Shown here piece by piece: positions 1 to 11,350 of a DNA stretch of 64,000 bases (within the stretch, counting starts at the first letter, position 1; each line of letters opens with the position of its first letter). The position numbers and the translations under genes were made by a program. The DNA comes from Kalaharituber pfeilii (taxonomy: Eukaryota > Ascomycota > Pezizomycetes > Pezizales > Pezizaceae): the NCBI GenBank assembly GCA_015179045.1, contig WHUZ01000114.1, forward strand, positions 1 to 64,000, read 5' to 3'. The notes under the pieces are model-generated. The model worked only from the letters and a program-made list of their open reading frames with translations. It searched no databases and was not told the origin of the DNA.

Positions 1-239
1 CCACAATCCATGTGCTCACTCGATTAAAGTTTGGAAAAGGAAGTAGCCAGGGGGAGAGGCAGACCTAATCAAGCCACCCAAAAGCAAGGACAAAGACACT
101 CTGGCGGACATTCTGGACTGGGCGGGACGAAATTAAAAGGGGGTCTGAGGACGGAGTTTTTTATTTCCGGAATTTTCTTAATATTTTTGTCATTTGATTT
201 TCATGTAATCAACCTCGCTAGGGCGGCACGCGAGTACTG

Positions 240-270
<31 letters not shown>
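1..270 (+). mobile_element. LINE family A, 3' end fragment
   Basis: This is the 3' end of a family A non-LTR retrotransposon. Bases 60-140 encode a C-terminal tail (TLADILDWAG-like) that matches the end of the longer A copies at 12.1 kb and 49.8 kb. It is followed by an AT-rich 3' UTR, a partly deleted copy of the family A tail hairpin near 215-235 (GGGCGGCACGCGAG), then a (TA)n/A-rich tail at 236-270. The 5' part lies outside the window or is truncated. The short open frame here is a fragment, not a host gene. Confidence 0.7.
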
Positions 271-274
<4 letters not shown>

Positions 275-3200
275 CGGGGCGTCAATTTCGCGGGTGTCAT
301 CTTTTTGTATGAGGACACCTGAGATGGTGTCCAGGTACACTCGAAAGGGTGTTGTAACTTACACCGCAGCCAGGTGTGCAATTACGCTGATCAGAAACGT
401 GACACCCAGCTGCGGCATTCTTTTCAAACGTTACGAGACCGCAATAGAATATCATATTGAAGAGTCGAACCAATTTGCAACGAGCAGGCCAAGTTCCTTC
501 AACTTCATTACATGACTTAACACTGCTACTATAACATTGGGCAATACATGTGAGCATAAACTTGAGCTACAAAATTCAAGTTTGTTGATACAAAAAAAAA
601 AATATGGAAGGGTTTGTGTTTTCTGCATGTGTATACAGTTGAAACTGTGCCATATTTAGTCTGCCAGGCAGTTTCAAGTCATGACCTCATAGGCAGGTAT
701 TTCAAGTACACTCTTCCAGAGTAGCATTAGTATTATACCTGTGTAGGGTGTACTATACTTCATACGCTGGTATCAGGTGTCACAAGAGGTTTAAAAATCT
801 GAAGTGCAAATTGAGGTGTATATCTGATGCTGCATTTTGGGTGTCAGTATAGCATTGTTGGGGGTCAGTGCAGTATGATTCACAGTGACACCCGAAAAGG
901 CATCGGGACTAGTTTGTAAGACCCCCTTAACACCTGCTCTGGCATCAATGCAGGAAAATTTATGTAGCTGAAACCAAGTTTGGGTGTACATGACACCTGC
1001 CGTGGGAATAACTCAAGTTTTGCATACAAACCTTGCACCACAGTGGAGATCGGGGGAAGCTTTGATCTACAGTCTTGGAATTGATTAGGTACACGAGGGC
1101 CTGGAAATGGATACTGGCACGACCTAATAGCGGTATATATGGGAGAGAGAGTTATAGAATTTTATTGGTAGGTAGCATGCCAAGCCGGATTGCTTTTGCA
1201 CGTTTGGGGACGAGAATGCACATCTGCCGATGTTTATTGTATTTTGTTTTTGTTTTTCATTTTGCTTCTCTTTTCAATTTCATTTTTTTTTATTTTATTT
1301 TATTTTATTTTTTTTTGTTTGTTTGGAGAAGAAGGGGGGGGAGGTGGGGGGAGCATTTTTGGTACATCCACAAGAGAAGCGGTACTGGTGGGAATTTATT
1401 GGTAAGGACGGCGGATAAAGCAAACGAGCAATTCGCGGAGAATGGAGTGCGTACATATGTCGGGATCGCAGGAAAGAAGCGAGGCTGCATACGGATGGAA
1501 CAGGTGGTTTGGGAGGGATTGGACATGGGTAAGGAAGGATAATACCACCTACGGCGAGGTGGGTCATGTAAATAGAGATTTTTATTTTTCTGGAAAAGGG
1601 GGTATCTATTACATATAACCGTTCTGAGAAAACAAATCAAAAGCTAAAAATTACCAGTATAAAGAATAAGGGAAACAAGGATTTACGGTAAACGCGACGT
1701 CGGCGAGACAAATTTTTGACGGCTGAAACGGGAATCCTGGTGCTGGGAAAGCGTGCCAAGATGCGCAGCGTCACACCCATTGTTGCGTGATAGAGGTTGA
1801 TGGTAATTGGTCAGATAAATAGGTGTTATGAGGCGAATATATAATTGAAACTGTGTTTACTTATGTGAAGGACGCTTATTTATTTCTGTATTCAGGATTT
1901 TATATGTCAATAAAACTGGCGATAAAGTCTTCTATGACCCCTTTTCATCTAGTTGCATTTGCACCTGCAGCGAGTATTCCCTGAACGTAGACGGGTGCTA
2001 TGTAAGTACCCAGTGCGCGGCTCGCGGAAGTCCCCAGTAGAGGGTACGGAGTATCTACTGCACCTCCATACAGAGTTATCATGCCCTGATGAGCAAGAAT
2101 ACTCAATAGTGTACTCGGGGTTGCTGGAAAGTCTGGCGAATTATGCAGCGCCAAGGTACTCACGTGTAGTTTTTAGATACGTATCCGGTTGCTATGGAGC
2201 TAATGGCCAAAGGTCTGGCGGACTTTTTGGGATGGACACCATACAATTTTTCGACACATATAAACATGCTACCACCACAACCACACAACGATCAAAAAAC
2301 TCTCCCACCCTAAAAGTTGTAGAATCATATACCTGGAAAGAAAAAAAAACTGATCACCAAAATCTACTCAAAAGACTCTCGCAATTGTAGGTAAATATAC
2401 ACTGTATAATAAATATAATACAAGACATAGGAAACTAATAAGGCGTTGCCTCAAGCTGGGACGGTGGCTAGTTTAGCGGGGGCGCTACAATAGATAAATA
2501 AATAAACAAACAATGGACCATACAATGAGATAACCACTCTTCATCAACTCAATAGCCCTTCAATTATATTTCCAGTACAGCTATAGTTTCCTACTAGGTT
2601 AATAGTCCCTCCACAAGCTTGATAGCTTCCCGCTGGGTACACCCACTTCCGACTACTCGACGTGTACGAGTACTAATTTTGAGCCTACAAGTCCCCTTGG
2701 CACTGCATAATTCGCCAGACTTTCTGGCACCCCCCGAGTACTTCTTACTTGAGCTGGTTGCTGCCAAGGCCGTAGTACTCAGGAACCTATGGGAACATGC
2801 TAGGTACGGACCACGTACTTTGCTTGGGCAACGGCGAGAGAATTCTACAACGGGTTCCAATATTTGTGCTCATACGTCTAATGGCTCCATAATTCTTTTC
2901 CTAATATTGCATAGTACTAGTACCAACCATATTATCCGGAAGACTTTTTGCTAGTCACTGTATTAATCACGTCATGTTTAATGCACTTGATCTACTGAAC
3001 ATATGTATAAGGAATGGCCTCCTGCTGCGGGTTTATACATTATGTTGCTCCTTTCCAAAGCTTAGGTGCATGTAGGGGATTGCATGGCGCACTCTTAACT
3101 GTGAGTAATTCATGTGGTATGTGCATATATAGAGTACTCTACATGCAAATACTAGTGTCGCTTACCTATTAGTGACCGATCTCTTGGCACTTCTCCTCAT

Positions 3201-3325
3201 ACAACTTCCACATGCAATATCTTCGGCGTCAGGATGCTAGCAAGTAGAGATATCCAGATTCCTCGCTGTTTCTAGTAACATATGCCAAGAATTAGAATTT
3301 TGGTGGTTGTTTGCGCTTATCGAAT
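271..3325. other. non-genic stretch with dispersed inverted repeats
   Basis: I see no supportable gene here. Bases 290-1010 contain many GGTGTC/GACACC motifs in both orientations, suggesting the remains of a terminal-inverted-repeat element. Bases 1230-1320 are a T-rich low-complexity tract. Segments 2111-2160 and 2695-2741 are imperfect inverted copies of each other (share CGAATTATGCAG), about 0.55 kb apart, consistent with arms of an old DNA transposon. The short open frames at 1075-1542 lie in low-complexity sequence and show no domain. Confidence 0.4.
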
Positions 3326-3480
3326 CCTTGCAAGCGCCAAGCATCCACTTTAGGCTCTATCCCACTCGCACTAGCAGGACTTCAGCGATTTCCCTCCTAA
3401 TCTCACTCTCACTGGTATTGAATCTGCTCCGGGTATACTATGCTCCTCTGGGTATCACATTCGAGTTGGTGATTTTCTCT
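3326..3480 (-). mobile_element. LINE ORF1 fragment
   Basis: On the minus strand this short piece resembles the ORF1 region seen at 6210-6300 (shared CACTCGCAC and ATTTCCCTCC blocks). It is a degraded fragment of the retroelement ORF1 module found elsewhere in the window (18.3, 56.9 and 58.8 kb). It has no intact frame. Confidence 0.35.
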
Positions 3481-3517
3481 TCAACCCCCTTTATTACGTA
3501 TCTAAGGCCCAATTCAT

Positions 3518-3597
3518 ATGTAACATCTATGTATTTAAGACATCGCCATAGCCCGTAGGGCGGCCAGCGATTAATGACATAAAAAAAAAAAAAATAA
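3518..3597 (+). mobile_element. ultrashort LINE-A tail insertion (80 bp)
   Basis: An 80-bp insertion holds 24 nt of 3' UTR, the family A tail hairpin (ATCGC...GCGAT stem) and a poly(A). It is flanked by a perfect 14-bp target-site duplication, AAGGCCCAATTCAT, at 3504-3517 and 3598-3611. This is a typical target-primed insertion, extremely truncated at its 5' end. Confidence 0.9.
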
Positions 3598-3611
3598 AAG
3601 GCCCAATTCAT

Positions 3612-4064
3612 GACTCATGTGCTGGCCCATTGACGAACATTGTGGTTCAAAAATCTGGGCATATAGGTACATAGAGGTACATTCATGTTCGCCGCTAGGT
3701 CAGGGGTTCGTGGCTGGGCTGGCCCCCGTGAAAACATATGGTGTTTTTCACGGGGCCAGCCGATTCGCGAATCGACTGGCCGGTATCGACGATTTCCTAC
3801 AGTCCAATCTGATGCCGAAATCGAGTCTTCTGGAATTTGGGTTACAAAAATCTTGTGCGACAAAGTTGGATTTGACAGTATGGTGAAGCTGTGCATGGCT
3901 AATAGAAAGCGATACTGGCGGTGTAAAATCAGCACGCAAAATCCTAAACATTAGAGAATGAGGTATACGTAGAAGTTAGAGCACGTTCTGTATATAGCTA
4001 CTGTATAACTTAACTCACACTGCAGCCTGAATGGCCTGGCCTGGCTGGCCCGTTGGGAACACTG
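3612..4064 (+). mobile_element. hAT-like element remnant (one terminus)
   Basis: The segment ends at 4064 with GGCCCGTTGGGAACACTG, the inverted form of the hAT-like terminus CAGTGTTCCCAAC found at 4442 and 23844. Bases 3740-4020 are an inverted copy of 4590-4830 and are similar to 24190-24420. I could not find the opposite terminus with a matching 8-bp duplication, so this copy may be truncated or rearranged. Confidence 0.5.
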
Positions 4065-4179
4065 AATGAATCGAATAGGCTAGGCTAGGCTAGGCCAACA
4101 GAAGGCTTGGACGGGCCTAGGCCGTGAAATTCTGGGCCTGGCGTGAGGGCACTATGGTACAAAATTACTATGGAGGGGA

Positions 4180-4250
4180 TTTTTTTTTTTTTTTATATCA
4201 TTAATCGCTGGCCGCCCTACGGGCTATGGCGATGTGCTATGGCTTTATAG
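4180..4250 (-). mobile_element. LINE-A tail insertion
   Basis: A T-run followed by the reverse complement of the family A tail (ATCATTAATCGCTGGCCGCC). The stem ATCGC/GCGAT is intact. Target-site duplications are not clear. Confidence 0.7.
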
Positions 4251-4441
4251 AGAAAATAGTAACTAGAATCAGTCCCCCCCCTTCCCCTGAACGACCCTAA
4301 ACGTAGCTAAAAGAAAAGTAACGTCACTCTCCGAGCATCTCCATCTATGGAGGGGAGTAAGTTGTTCCACCAACGCGTAATTTCGACAATCAAACGTGCA
4401 GTCATGCGTAGAAACATACTCCCCGCTACTTTATGTGAGGC

Positions 4442-5305
4442 CAGTGTTCCCAACGGGCCGGCCAGGCCAGGCCAAGGGTATGGCCTGGCCGGCCTGGGCC
4501 ATAGAAATCTAGGCCGGTCCAGGCCATTCAGGCCATTCAGGCCATTCAGGCCGGTCCAGGCCATTGAGGCCATTCAGGCTGCAGTGTGAGTTAAGTTATA
4601 CAGCAGCTATATACAGAACGTACTCTAATTCTACTCTAATGTTTAGGATTTTGCTTGCTGATGTTACACCGCCAGTACCGCTTTCCATTAGCCATGCACA
4701 GCTTCACCATACTGTCAAATCCAACTTTGTCGCACCAGATTTTTGTAACCCAAATTCCAGAAGACTCGGTATGCGCATCAGATTGGACTGCAGGGAATCG
4801 TCGATGCAAGATCAAAACTTGAACGGCACTATGGACAGTGAAGAATACTAAAGGAATCATCATCGCCAGTACCGGTGGTTGGAATGTCTGTCTTCCTGCA
4901 GTACTGATAAGAAATTAGTATATAGTCAAGCGATACAAAAAAAAAATTACTTACCTGAATACCTGCGAAAAGCGCTGCACAATAAAAAAAAGTCTAGATA
5001 GTTATCCGAAAATATTGAAAGGTTCATATTAAATCCGTGTCCAAGTAACCTGAAGGTGGCCCCTGAAATAGCCTCGTAACCAGCCCTCCTGCCCCTAAAA
5101 TTGCTTAAACGGCCTGAATGGCCTGGACCGGCCTGGACCAGCCTGGGCGGCCTGGACGGCCTGGGCGGTCTGGGCAGTCTGGACGGTCTGAAACCGCCCA
5201 GGCCGGCCTGGGCCATCTGGAACCTTGGCCTGGCCGGCCTGGGCCATCTGGAACCTTGGCCTGGCCGGCCTGGGCTGTTTCAGGCCTGGCCGGTTGGGAA
5301 CACTG
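4442..5305. mobile_element. hAT-like non-autonomous DNA transposon (864 bp)
   Basis: The element starts CAGTGTTCCCAACGGGCC and ends in the inverted form CCGGTTGGGAACACTG. It is flanked by a perfect 8-bp duplication TGTGAGGC at 4434-4441 and 5306-5313. CAGTG termini plus 8-bp duplications are hallmarks of the hAT superfamily. The subterminal regions (4455-4580, 5105-5290) are arrays of short GGCCTGG/CCAGGCC units on both strands. No transposase frame is present, so the element would depend on a partner. The proline/glycine-rich open frames in these arrays are artefacts of the repeats. Confidence 0.85.
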
Positions 5306-5313
5306 TGTGAGGC

Positions 5314-5994
5314 GAGTAAAAATGTACACCTCAAATGTGCATAGGAATGGCTACACCTACATAGAGTGCAAATGTACCCTGCATCATTTGAATCTCATAT
5401 TCCCTTAACACCACACTATGAACGCATCACCGAGAGTCTTGGCATGTTCAGCAGAAAACCTGATTGGGAGGTGATCATGTGATTATTAGTTTCCTCTAGA
5501 TACAGTAAGTTCTGAGTCATGGGTCAGTCAAAGTTGCGATACAGCTTTTGAAGCAAATCTTCAATTCAAATAATACTCACGTAGCGTAACACTGCAGTGC
5601 CACCCAGCCGAATTCCGCTGTATATTTATCACTGTATATGGGGCTGCTTTCTGCGTGTTTATCGTAGAAACGGGGATCAATTACAAAGAAAGAACAAAGA
5701 ACAAAGAACAAAAAGATGATCTGCTTGGGCTGACCCTCTTCGAAGGCAGGTTTGGCACTAACACTAGTGTATGAAGATCAGTAGTCTAATTGCATTGTAT
5801 GGGACAGCCTATATGCATTCTATGGCTACTTACCTATCGGGTTGGCAGAGGCACAAAGTACTCACATTCAGTGCTTAAGGTGCTAACCGCCAGTGCTTAC
5901 TTACTCACTAGTGGCGAGGAACTAAGCACATGCTGAGAGTACCACCACACTAGTCAATTCACTAGTGTTACCTGCAGCCGTACACTCCCTTGTG
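5314..5994. other. non-genic stretch
   Basis: Bases 5320-5400 are an inverted copy of 20945-21030, so they belong to a dispersed repeat. The rest, including a short AGAACAAAGAACAAAGAACA direct repeat near 5690, shows no coding signal that I can support. Confidence 0.4.
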
Positions 5995-6090
5995 TTTTTT
6001 TTGTTTTTTTTTAATATCATTAATCGCGTGCCGCCCTAAGGGCTATGGCGATGTTTAGTTACATATGAAATAAAGGAAAGAAAAGAGTGT
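5995..6090 (-). mobile_element. LINE-A tail insertion
   Basis: A T-rich run is followed by the reverse complement of the family A tail hairpin (ATCGC/GCGAT) and about 50 nt of A-family 3' UTR (GTTTAGTTACATATGAAA...). No clean target-site duplication was seen. Confidence 0.7.
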
Positions 6091-6307
6091 AGTAGAGATG
6101 CCCGGATCCTCCTGTGTAGCGGGGAAGTAACAATCACCGCAGAAAAAGAAAAGATGTTGCCCGTGATTGTTTCTGTGTTACAGGCTTATGAAAAGAAAAG
6201 GTTCAAGTCCCTCTCCTGTCCCATTCATACTCGCACGACTTTAACCATTTCCCTCCCAGTCTCACTCTGCCCAGTGTTGGTTCGATCCGTTCCTCGAGGT
6301 ACACCAC

Positions 6308-6361
6308 TCGCCATAGCCCCTAGGGCGGCACGCGAGTAATGATATATAAAAAAACAAAAAA
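6308..6361 (+). mobile_element. ultrashort LINE-A tail insertion (54 bp)
   Basis: This consists almost only of the family A hairpin (CTCGC/GCGAG stem) plus an A-rich tail. It is flanked by the duplication GAGGTACACCAC at 6296-6307 and 6362-6373. The insertion begins at the base of the hairpin. Confidence 0.9.
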
Positions 6362-6638
6362 GAGGTACACCACCACCGAGCTGGTGAGCTTCCCGTCCTC
6401 CACGAGGATCTCCGTTTTCCTCAACCACCGGATCCCAGAGATTTTTCCCAAGTCTTTGTTGGCTGATTCCAGCCATTTTTGGACGTTCCCTAAGTTCTTC
6501 CTCAGGGCTACGCCGTGAACCACTATGCCGTACCTTGAGGTGTTGGTGGCGGGAGCCGGCTTGGCTGGCTTTGTTGTTGTTGGGGGGGGGGATCCGGCCT
6601 CGTCGCTTCTTTTGTGAGTACACGTGACTTCTCCGCCT

Positions 6639-6741
6639 CAAGCCTGCCTCCGGGCTTTGAGGGTTTAGACCCAGGGGCCCTACCATGGCGAACAGCCGCA
6701 TGCGGGGTCACGTGACAAAAACAAAAAAAAAAAAAAAAAAA
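6639..6741 (+). mobile_element. short LINE-B tail insertion (103 bp)
   Basis: It carries about 80 nt of family B 3' end (ending ATGCGGGGTCACGTGAC) and a poly(A). It is flanked by the perfect 13-bp duplication GACTTCTCCGCCT at 6626-6638 and 6742-6754. It is longer at its 5' end than most family B insertions in the window. Confidence 0.9.
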
Positions 6742-6794
6742 GACTTCTCCGCCTGCGATTACTTCGGAGCGTAAGAAGTCACCCATATTTTTTG

Positions 6795-7400
6795 TACTAC
6801 AGTGGGGCCACCTGGACCGGCCCAGGCGGCCTGAAACAATCAGGCAAATCAGGCCGGTCCAGGACAACCAGGCCTGTCCAGACTATTCAGGCCCAGTCCA
6901 GACCATTCAGGCTAGCCCAGGCCATTCGGGCAGGTTTAAGCCAATCAAACGAATCCCTCCACAGCTATCCGGGTGAATTAAGGCCAGCGTTTACCAGATT
7001 GTTTGCGTATTTAAATGAGTTGAATCTTCCATATATCTAGAATTTTAAACAGCAGCGGTCTACGACTTTGGTCAAGTATGTATCACGTACCTAAATCCTC
7101 GCAATAGCCCACAGGGTGGCACGCGAGTAATGATATTAAAAAAAAAAAAGTATGTATCAAGCTTTATATTTACTAACAAATAACTTAAAATGAAGGACCT
7201 TCCAGACAATATAACAGATGACTCAATTCTTCGATGATGATACCTAATGGGTGACTGTCAATTACTGATAGTGGAAATATCCAGGATTATAAAAATCTAA
7301 TTCACCTGGGTTAAATTCTAAAATCGATTGAATTTACGTAAATGGCCTGGTTGACCTGGACCGGCCCAGGCGGTTCCAGTCCAATGCAGGTCACGGCCCG
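6795..7400. repeat. GGCCTGG-type subterminal repeat remnants
   Basis: Bases 6800-6940 and 7330-7400 contain diverged GGCCTGGACCGGCC-like units as in the hAT-like elements at 4442 and 23844. No intact CAGTG termini were found, so these are probably old copies. Confidence 0.5.
7086..7147 (+). mobile_element. ultrashort LINE-A tail insertion (62 bp)
   Basis: The family A hairpin (CTCGC/GCGAG stem) with 12 nt of upstream 3' UTR and poly(A), flanked by the perfect duplication AAGTATGTATCA at 7074-7085 and 7148-7159. Confidence 0.9.
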
Positions 7401-9718
7401 TTGGATTCATTGATCACCACATACCTATTCCCCTTTACTGCAATCCTCAGCAAAAGTGAGCAGCCCTCTTTTCTACCATAACACATTTCCGCGGTTGATA
7501 TCACCGATTGTTAGCTCCGTCATTGTGAACACTATATATAGCAATGGATCCCCTCTCTATTGCGTCAGGGACCGCCGGGTTTATTTCTTTGAGTCTAGAA
7601 CTCGTGAAAATCCTGACTCAATATACCAGCGATGCTAAGTCTGCCCCGGAAGAAGTTCAAAACTTGCTTGAGGAACTCAATGTCCTGAACCGTGTCTTGA
7701 CTCAGCTGGAGGACCTTTTGAAACAAAATAAGGTCGAAGGAAGCCTCAGAATTGATTCCGCTCTGGGTGTCGCCATCAGTAATTGCGAAGGTATTACCAA
7801 ACGACTTCATTCGACATTGGGGGAGTTTAAGGGGGATACAGCAGGAGGAATGAAGTTTTCAGACCGGCTCCGGTTTCCACTTAAGAAGCAGGATTGCCTT
7901 AATTTGGCGGAAAGCTTACATCGCTGTACTCAAACTTTAGAACTCTCGCTGAATGTAACAAACTTGTAGGTGCTCAATGCTATCACTTAATGGTATAAGC
8001 TTGAACTTAACAAGTGATAGCGAAATGTTATCCAAAACCTCGCAGGAGATTTCGCAGGCATTGGCAGGCAAACCTCCTACTACACCAGACATCGAATCAC
8101 ACTTATCCAAACAAAACGACATGCTGTTGAATGTGATTTCTGGTACAAACAATTTATCGGATAACATCGATAAGCTTTTAGCGACACTCGAGACTGAAGA
8201 ACCCCCGGCAAAGAGTAATGGTGAGCTTGATTTTTTCTTGAGTCAGTATTTAGTAACTTTCCTAATATTTTACTAAACTGTTGGCTTAATTTATAGATCC
8301 GGGGGTGCCGGGCCAGGTTATGAAACGGGACTGGGACGATTTTTTGGCATCGTTATCTCCGCTTGAGCCTTACAATCGGCATCAAACTGTGAAAGCTAGT
8401 CGTATCGATAGCACTGGCCACTGGATTTTCGAGACGAAGGAATTCAAAGCTTGGGTAGACACTGTCAATCACCACTCCACTGTTGGAGGCGACTATGTAT
8501 TTTTTTGCTATGGAATACCTGGTGCAGGTAAAACAGTGATAACGTATGTGGTTATTCACTTCCAATATTACTGTTATCCATGTGCTAACAGCTCCGGCAC
8601 CTCAAGCTCTATTATGATTGATCATTTAGCAGCCCTTGTTGAGGCAAACCCATGCAAGTCAGCCATTGCATACTTTTACTGTGACTATACCGAGCAAGGT
8701 TCCCAGACGACACTAAATATAGTTGGTAGCATCATCAAGCAACTGCTTCAACTGTTGCCTACGCAGGATATTCCCAGAAAAGTGATAGAACGGTTTGAAA
8801 GGATGAGAGACGAGTCTGAAAAAAAAAGAAAAACAGTCCGGAAATACAGGAAAAGATCGATCAATGAGGTTAGAATTACAGGATGCTAAAGATATATTGC
8901 TTTCCGCGTTGCAAGTATTTGATAGGGTCTTTCTTTGTATTGATGCCCTCGACGAGCTGGAGGAACGGACACGCATCGACTTTTTTGACTTTATGCAAAA
9001 AAAAGTATTCAATTGTCTTTTTCTAGACAAGGAGAGTACGGTTAACTCCACTACTATCCCAATCCGAAAGCCATCACTTTTCTTGACTGGAAGGCCACAT
9101 ATCCAGCATCACGTCGTACGCTACTTCGGAAATGGAATATTGCCAATGGAAATTAAGGCTCAAGATAACGACCTTCGAATACTTATCTCAAACGGGTTAG
9201 AGAGAGACGTTTACCCAGATGCAATGACTCCCTCACTGAAGATCAAGTTGTTGAATACAATTGTTGAAAAGTCAGCGGGGATGTATGTATTACCATTGAT
9301 GTAAACACTTTAGTTTCTTTCATACTGATTACTTATTTTAGGTTTTTGTTAGCTACCTTGCAGACCAGAATGGTTCTAGCACATTTGAGTGTAGGAGATA
9401 GAGAAAGAGCACTAGAAACCCTACCTACAGACCTCTACAAGAGTTTTGAAACGATTCTCGAAAGGATCAAACAGGCATCAAATCCCAACACAGCCTCACT
9501 AGGAATAAAAGTGCTCGAATGGGTTTTTTTCGCTGAGCGGCCACTAAAGCTGGCAGAACTTAGATATGCTCTTGCGATACGAGAAAATGAACCAGAGTCC
9601 ATTCGTGAAGACAACCTTCACGCTGCATCGATTATTGTTGAAAGTTGTTGTGGCCTTATCACTTTGGATCAAGAGACCACCATAGTCCGTCTCGTGCATT
9701 TTGCCGTGCAAGAATTAT

Positions 9719-9720
<2 letters not shown>

Positions 9721-9770
<50 letters not shown>

Positions 9771-9805
9771 CATTAATCGCATGCCGCCCTATGGGCTATG
9801 GCGAT
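9721..9805 (-). mobile_element. LINE-A tail inserted in the NLR coding exon
   Basis: An 85-bp insertion of 45 T plus the reverse complement of the family A hairpin, ending exactly at the stem base (GGCGAT). It is flanked by the perfect 11-bp duplication AAGAATTATTC at 9710-9720 and 9806-9816. Insertion plus duplication adds 96 nt (32 codons), so the frame continues, but the junction forms a TAA stop. The T-run would read as 15 phenylalanines. I found no splice sites that would remove it. Confidence 0.95.
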
Positions 9806-10548
9806 AAGAATTATTCGAAAAGCATACCGAGCAATATTTTCCAACAGGCCATGCATCTCTTGCTACAACATGTTTGAGATATTTGAGCCTAGATGAGGTT
9901 GCGCATCACTGCTCCAGAATCGGCAGCCTCGATAAACTGAGAACAAGATTTGAGTTCCTTGACTATGCTGCCCACCATTGGGGTGACCATGCTAGAAAGA
10001 AAAGTGACGCAGTAGTTGATAAGTTGGCGCTGGCCCTCCTTCGCAGAGATCACCTAAGCGCATCAATCCAATGTCCAGGCAGGAAACGACTGCGGCTGTT
10101 TTATCCGGACTGGCCTTGGGAGGAGCGCACTGGCCCTAATTTAAGTCCGTTACAGGTGGTTGCTTGCTTTGGGATTAAAAGTATCATTCCAATTTTACTC
10201 AAAACGAAGAACCGTGAGGCAAAATATTTCTATGACGGTCACACCCCACTATCTATTGCTGCTGCAATGGGGCATTCGGAGGCCGTTGAATTGTTTCTGG
10301 ATTCAGGCATGGATATAAATGCAAAGGACGAATTTGGGGGCTCACCTTTGTCGCTGGCGGCGAGCGGCGGTCATATAGCAGTAGCAGTCATACAACATCT
10401 CCTTCCACGGAACTTTGGCCCAAACCACTATCTATTTCTCCGCCGCCCGCGTGTGACAGTCAACTTTAAGAATAGGAATGGCAAGACTGCACTGTTTCAT
10501 GCCGTATATTATGACAAGACTGCACTGATGCAAGCTGTACGTTTTGGC

Positions 10549-11350
10549 AAGACTGAAGTTGTGAAGTTGCTTCTCGAGCGGCGAGAGATTGATGTCAACT
10601 TGCGCGATTTATGGGGTGAAACAGCCCTCATGTATGCAGTACTAAATGGCAAAACTGAGGTTGTGAAGCTGCTTCTCGAGCGGCGAGAGATTGATGTCAC
10701 CTTGCGCGATTCCAGTGGCAAAACAGCCCTCATGCATGCAGCAGGTGGGGGCAAAACTGAGATTGTGAAGTTGCTTCTCGAGCGGCGAGAGATTGATTTC
10801 AATTTGCGCAATTCATGGGGCAAAACAGCCCTCATGCAGGCAGCAGGTGGGGACAAAACTGAGGTTGTGAAGTTGCTTCTCGAGCGGCGAGAGATTGATG
10901 TCAATTTGCGTGATTCATGGGGCGAAACAGCCCTCATGTATGCAGTACTAAATGGCAAAACTGAGGTTGTGAAGCTGCTTCTCGAGCGGTCAGAGATTGA
11001 TGTCAACTTGCGCAATTCCGGGGACAAAAAAACAGCCCTCATGTATGCAGCGTATAGAGGCAACATTGAGTCTATGAAGTTACTTCTCGAGCGTCAGGAA
11101 ATCGACATCAACTTGCGTGATTCAGAAGGCAAAACAGCCCTCATGCATGCAATGCATTGTTACAAAACTGAGCTTTTGAAGTTACTTCTCGAGCGGCAAG
11201 ATGTTGACATTAACTTGCGTGATTCGGAAGGCAAAACAGCCCTTATGCATGCAGCATATATAGGCAATACTGAGTCTATGAAGCTACTTCTCCAGCGCCA
11301 GGAGATTGACATCAACATGTGTGACAACAAGGGCAGAACTGCGCTCAATT
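10549..11350 (+). repeat. near-identical ankyrin-repeat array in the NLR gene
   Basis: About eight tandem 102-nt units (one of 105 nt) encode 34-residue ankyrin repeats of the type KTEVVKLLLERREIDVNLRD plus ALMYA. Units differ from one another at few positions. Diverged ankyrin repeats precede them from about 10210. High identity between units suggests recent expansion or gene conversion, as described for fungal NLR repeat domains. Confidence 0.9.

Larger units (their letters stand above)
6210..6790 (-). mobile_element. LINE ORF1 fragment interrupted by two tail insertions
   Basis: On the minus strand, 6360-6540 encodes a block with IVVHGVALRKNLG, then a W-L-E-S-A-N helix and IRWL. The same block occurs at 18.4, 57.2 and 58.8 kb. 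It is probably the RRM-like C-terminal part of a LINE ORF1 protein, which binds element RNA (inference from context). A family A tail (6308-6361) and a family B tail (6639-6741) are inserted into it, each with target-site duplications. The frame is broken, so it is a dead fragment. Confidence 0.6.

Noticed and set aside
1075..1542. 155-residue open frame
   Set aside because: Crosses a T-rich low-complexity tract, has no domain and overlaps other frames on both strands.
4307..5408. Pro/Gly/Leu-rich open frames (PGRPGRP, GLNGLNG)
   Set aside because: They are read-throughs of GGCCTGG arrays in hAT-like elements on both strands, not proteins.
8793..8836. A 44-nt intron to explain the frame change in the NACHT domain
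   Set aside because: The donor GTTTGA is poor and splicing it out does not bring the two frames together, so a homopolymer frameshift is more likely.
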